DNA from: JBEICQ01 sp046297395
GTDB lineage: Bacteria > Bacteroidota > Bacteroidia > UBA4408
Reading direction: 5' to 3'
Assembly (NCBI GenBank): GCA_046297395.1
Contig: JBKCNM010000071.1
Span: 9,638 to 73,637 of the forward strand
Length of the DNA: 64,000 bases
Shown here: positions 63,771 through 64,000 of the stretch, piece after piece
Numbering within the stretch: the first letter of the stretch is position 1
How the letters are laid out: the number at the start of each line of letters is the position of its first letter
Made by a program: the position numbers and the translations under genes
Notes under the pieces: generated by a model
Seen by the model: the letters and a program-made list of their open reading frames with translations, nothing else
The model's database searches: none
Told to the model about the DNA's origin: nothing

Positions 63771-64000
63771 TATTTTACTTGCAATAGATCTGATTGAGGT
63801 ATTTCTTGCCGATACCAAAGACTTTTCTCATTACGATAACGATATCAAAACACAAAGTGCGGTCGAGCGTCAATTGGGAGCGATTGGAGAGGCATTAAGT
63901 CAATTTAAAAAAATAGAACCCCTCATTCCTATTCAAAACGACAAGCAGGTAATCAGCCGTAGAAACAGGCTGGTGCAGGCAGATAACAGTTTGGACAATT
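63740..64000 (+). CDS. HEPN (HepT/DUF86-like) protein, cut by the window end
   Basis: At least 87 residues, starting at the ATG at 63740 (TERSKKYLSDILLAIDLIEV). The helix pattern and SAVERQLGAIGEAL fit HepT-type HEPN ribonucleases. The catalytic segment RX4HXY reads R75-NRLV-Q80-A-D82, so the expected His and the AMP-accepting Tyr are Gln and Asp. Frame and spacing to the MNT gene are normal. The C-terminus lies beyond the window. Confidence 0.75.

Overview
The window looks like a chromosomal segment of a free-living member of the Bacteroidota, probably a Chitinophagales/Saprospirales-like lineage (the rank below phylum is inference). Seen in the sequence: two proteins with type IX secretion (T9SS) C-terminal sorting domains, a PorQ-like T9SS protein, a MurF-alanine racemase fusion, a DUF5723/thrombospondin-3/OmpA outer-membrane protein, a TonB-dependent receptor with a carboxypeptidase-like N-terminal domain, and several promoters matching the Bacteroidota box TAnnTTTG. 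Many genes have no purine-rich ribosome binding site, and some TAnnTTTG boxes lie within about 10 bases of the start codon.

Layout. 1-2770 (minus): biotin-carrier protein, small membrane protein, purQ, lpxB. 3020-10090 (plus): a tight cassette of nucleotidyltransferase-like protein, cobalamin-type radical SAM enzyme, methyltransferase and second radical SAM enzyme, then two glycosyltransferases. 10182-13261 (minus): a Sua5/YciO-family gene and the murF-alr fusion, divergent from hpd plus a tiny lipoprotein (13344-14712). 14768-16545 (minus): M50-like membrane protease and glycosyltransferase. 16681-18063: terC, a helical protein, and tRNA-Gln with its own terminator. 18093-18885 is gene-poor. 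18886-23972: a Bacteroidota-specific helical protein, then a minus-strand run of acyltransferase-like protein, S4 RNA-binding protein and two heterodisulfide-reductase-like Fe-S proteins. 24084-28204: mfd and a YjjG-type phosphatase. 28211-33038: T9SS beta-propeller protein, YbgC-type thioesterase, and a 5'-nucleotidase split into two overlapping genes.

33271-47329 is mostly housekeeping: dnaA, porQ, alaS, an M23 peptidase, uvrB, a TMTC-like TPR membrane protein with a TonB-domain protein, a TPR protein, ettA and a NUDIX hydrolase. 47395-57824 (plus) is surface and metabolic: a lipoprotein, the DUF5723-TSP3-OmpA protein, a thiolase, a gingipain-fold T9SS protein, the N-terminal half of a transketolase and a TonB-dependent receptor. 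57828-61820: nfu divergent from nadB and a DUF885 lipoprotein. 61852-62145: tRNA-Leu, two terminators and a palindromic element resembling a dispersed intergenic repeat. 62245-63120: acyl-CoA desaturase. 63435-64000: an MNT nucleotidyltransferase and a HEPN protein cut by the window end.

No rRNA, CRISPR array, transposase, integrase or phage gene was seen. The best candidates for something less described are the 3020-10090 cassette, the MNT/HEPN pair whose HEPN partner lacks the canonical RX4HXY histidine and tyrosine, the palindromic element after tRNA-Leu, and the gingipain-fold protein that seems to lack the catalytic dyad.
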